DNA of 51,401 bases from Phytopseudomonas flavescens (GTDB lineage: Bacteria; Pseudomonadota; Gammaproteobacteria; Pseudomonadales; Pseudomonadaceae), in assembly GCF_900100535.1 (NCBI RefSeq), contig NZ_FNDG01000030.1, positions 1 to 51,401 of the forward strand, in the 5' to 3' direction. Shown here in pieces: positions 50,383-51,401 of this stretch. The notes beneath the pieces were generated by a model. That model ran no database searches and was not told the origin of the DNA. It saw only the letters and a program-made list of their open reading frames with translations. Position 1 is the first letter of the stretch, and each line of letters starts with the position of its first letter. The position numbers and the translations under genes are program-made.

Positions 50383-51180
50383 AGGGGACAGACCCCGATT
50401 TCACTCAAAGATCCGACGCACGCTTGGGACGCCCCGCCTTACCTCTTGTGACTCTTCGCCCCAAGGCTGCCTCCACTTCGGCAGAAAACTTCGGACTACC
50501 CAGCGCATAGTTTCCATTTGTCGCGGCTCGAATTTGATCAACTAGCCCCGGATCTAGCTGATAGCGGAACAACTCCCTATAGAACTCAACCCTAACCCTG
50601 AGCCGCTCATCTTGACTCAATGCATGGTAGATAGGATGGGGGCAGCGCAGAACTGACGCCTCGCCTTGCGCGTTGGCCCGGTAGCTCGACCAGCGATATT
50701 CAGCTGGGTGCTCAACCATGCCGGCGCGCACAGGATTCATTTCAATATATCGATAGCAACCGAGCACGTAAGCTTCCTCCTGCACCAGGCAGGAGCGAAA
50801 GCGACCTTCCCAAAGCGTACCGCTACGGCGGTATGTCCGATTGATGTACTGCACATAGCGTTGCCCTAGCCCCTTCATCATCAGCCCCGTGCTCTCGGGG
50901 CTTTGGGGCGTAACCAGCAAGTGAACATGATTGGTCATCAGGCACCAAGCATGGACAGCACACCCATGCTTCTTTGCTTGCTCCGCCAATACATCCAGAT
51001 AGAAAAGATAATCCTCAGCTGCGTAGAAACAGGCCGAGCGATTATTTCCTCTCTGAATTAAATGGAGTGACATTCCTGGCAACAAAATACGCGCTCGACG
51101 TGGCATGAAAACCTCCTTCCATAGAGACTTACAAGCCTAGACCACTATCGAAGTGGAAAGAATAATCGTGGTCTGTCCCT
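50383..51180 (-). mobile_element. RAYT element 2 with inverted GGGGACAGACC ends
   Basis: The left end AGGGGACAGACCCCGATTTC (50383-50402) is matched in inverse orientation by AATAATCGTGGTCTGTCCCT (51161-51180). The intact RAYT gene fills the interior. The ends resemble those of element 1 in the GGGGACAGA core but differ beyond it. Confidence 0.65.
50405..51106 (-). CDS. REP-associated tyrosine transposase (RAYT)
   Basis: This intact 233-residue RAYT has the N-terminal MPRRARILLPGMSLHLIQRG and NNRSACFYAAEDYLFYLDVL, the HUH motif in CLMTNHVHLLV, GTLWEGRFRSCLV and the catalytic-tyrosine helix GCYRYIEMNPVRAGMV, with a basic C-terminus (GRRVTRGKAGRPKRA). RAYTs are single-strand-specific nucleases thought to move REP elements. 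GGAGG lies eight bases before the ATG. It is a different subtype from the frameshifted RAYT at 48763-49450. It is inserted between the toxin-gene body and its tail. Confidence 0.92.
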   Translation of the reverse strand: MPRRARILLPGMSLHLIQRGNNRSACFYAAEDYLFYLDVLAEQAKKHGCAVHAWCLMTNHVHLLVTPQSPESTGLMMKGLGQRYVQYINRTYRRSGTLWEGRFRSCLVQEEAYVLGCYRYIEMNPVRAGMVEHPAEYRWSSYRANAQGEASVLRCPHPIYHALSQDERLRVRVEFYRELFRYQLDPGLVDQIRAATNGNYALGSPKFSAEVEAALGRRVTRGKAGRPKRASDL

Positions 51181-51401
51181 GAGGAATCCTCTGAACTAAA
51201 TCGTTGTACGTGTAGTTTGTACCTGTGACCCGGTCAGTTTTATTGAATGACACGGTATTCTGCGAGAACCGAATATCATCAGCCGCGTGAGCTGTAATAT
51301 TTCCAGTTCCTTTTGCCCCAACTGTATCACCCGACGCGAATTTCGTTGTCCAGGCGTCCAGGCCCAGACGTGGCGCGGCTTCCCAGCGCGTTACACCCAG
51401 G
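51137..51401 (-). pseudogene. Polymorphic toxin C-terminal fragment, runs off the window
   Basis: A minus-strand frame is open from the window edge to a TAG at 51137-51139. It encodes GVTRWEAAPRLGLDAWTTKF, GAKGTGNITAHAADDIRFSQ and NTVSFNKTDRVTGTNYTYND, then LVQ. The last two stretches recall the start of a nuclease-type C-terminal toxin domain of Rhs/FHA-like proteins. After LVQ the reading enters the RAYT2 border (GGATTCCTCAGGGACAGACC), so the final residues (RIPQGQTTIILSTSIVV) are element-derived and the toxin is truncated. Base composition is lower in GC than the core genes. Confidence 0.6.

Overview
The window is a piece of a Pseudomonas chromosome (high GC, Pseudomonas-type codon use). 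From recalled knowledge of P. aeruginosa PAO1, its core follows the order of the PA0386-PA0423 region: yceI, bioA, rsmE, the pil-chp chemosensory cluster, gshB, tonB3, algH, ruvX, pyrR-pyrB-pyrC', pilU-pilT, yggS, proC, yggT, metX-metW, rdgB, hemW. I had no database access, so all family names come from motifs and recalled families.

Layout. 1-6150: a YceI/cytochrome b561 pair, bioA, an OprD-type porin, rsmE and a second cytochrome b561. 6476-20156 (minus strand): the complete Pil-Chp pathway controlling type IV pilus twitching and surface sensing (chpC, chpB, chpA, pilK, pilJ, pilI, pilH, pilG). ChpA is a giant hybrid kinase of 2561 residues carrying a 147-bp in-frame tandem repeat. 20386-26316 (plus strand): gshB, tonB3, algH-ruvX and the overlapping pyrR-pyrB-pyrC' operon, whose PyrC' lacks the zinc-binding HxH pair.

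26317-29730 is an accessory slot between pyrC' and pilU. It holds a REPIN-like repeat, a double TM2-domain protein, and a LexA-box-controlled pair (radical SAM protein plus TIGR03915-type DNA metabolism protein). Directly behind the pair is an orphan type I-F CRISPR array made of two half-arrays in opposite orientation, fused in a palindromic hybrid repeat, with no leader and no cas gene in the window. This is the most unusual object here. 29731-32202 (minus): the pilus retraction ATPases pilU and pilT. 32338-41700 (plus): yggS, proC, yggT, yggU, a dynamin-like GTPase, metX-metW, a DUF4426 protein, rdgB, hemW and a small DUF3392-like membrane protein.

41708-51401 is more variable: an unknown membrane protein, three small genes of immunity or unknown type, a LprI-like protein, and the split class II ribonucleotide reductase nrdJa-nrdJb with a sigma70 promoter overlapped by tandem NrdR boxes 31 bp apart. 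Beyond that lies a decayed island. It contains two RAYT (REP-associated tyrosine transposase) elements bordered by GGGGACAGA-type inverted repeats. One RAYT is frameshifted. The other sits between the broken 3' part of a polymorphic-toxin gene and its frameshifted Imm42-like immunity gene.

Functionally the window joins type IV pilus regulation and retraction with housekeeping biosynthesis (pyrimidine, methionine, biotin, glutathione, proline, deoxynucleotides). Accessory material is concentrated in the pyrC'-pilU slot and at the right end.
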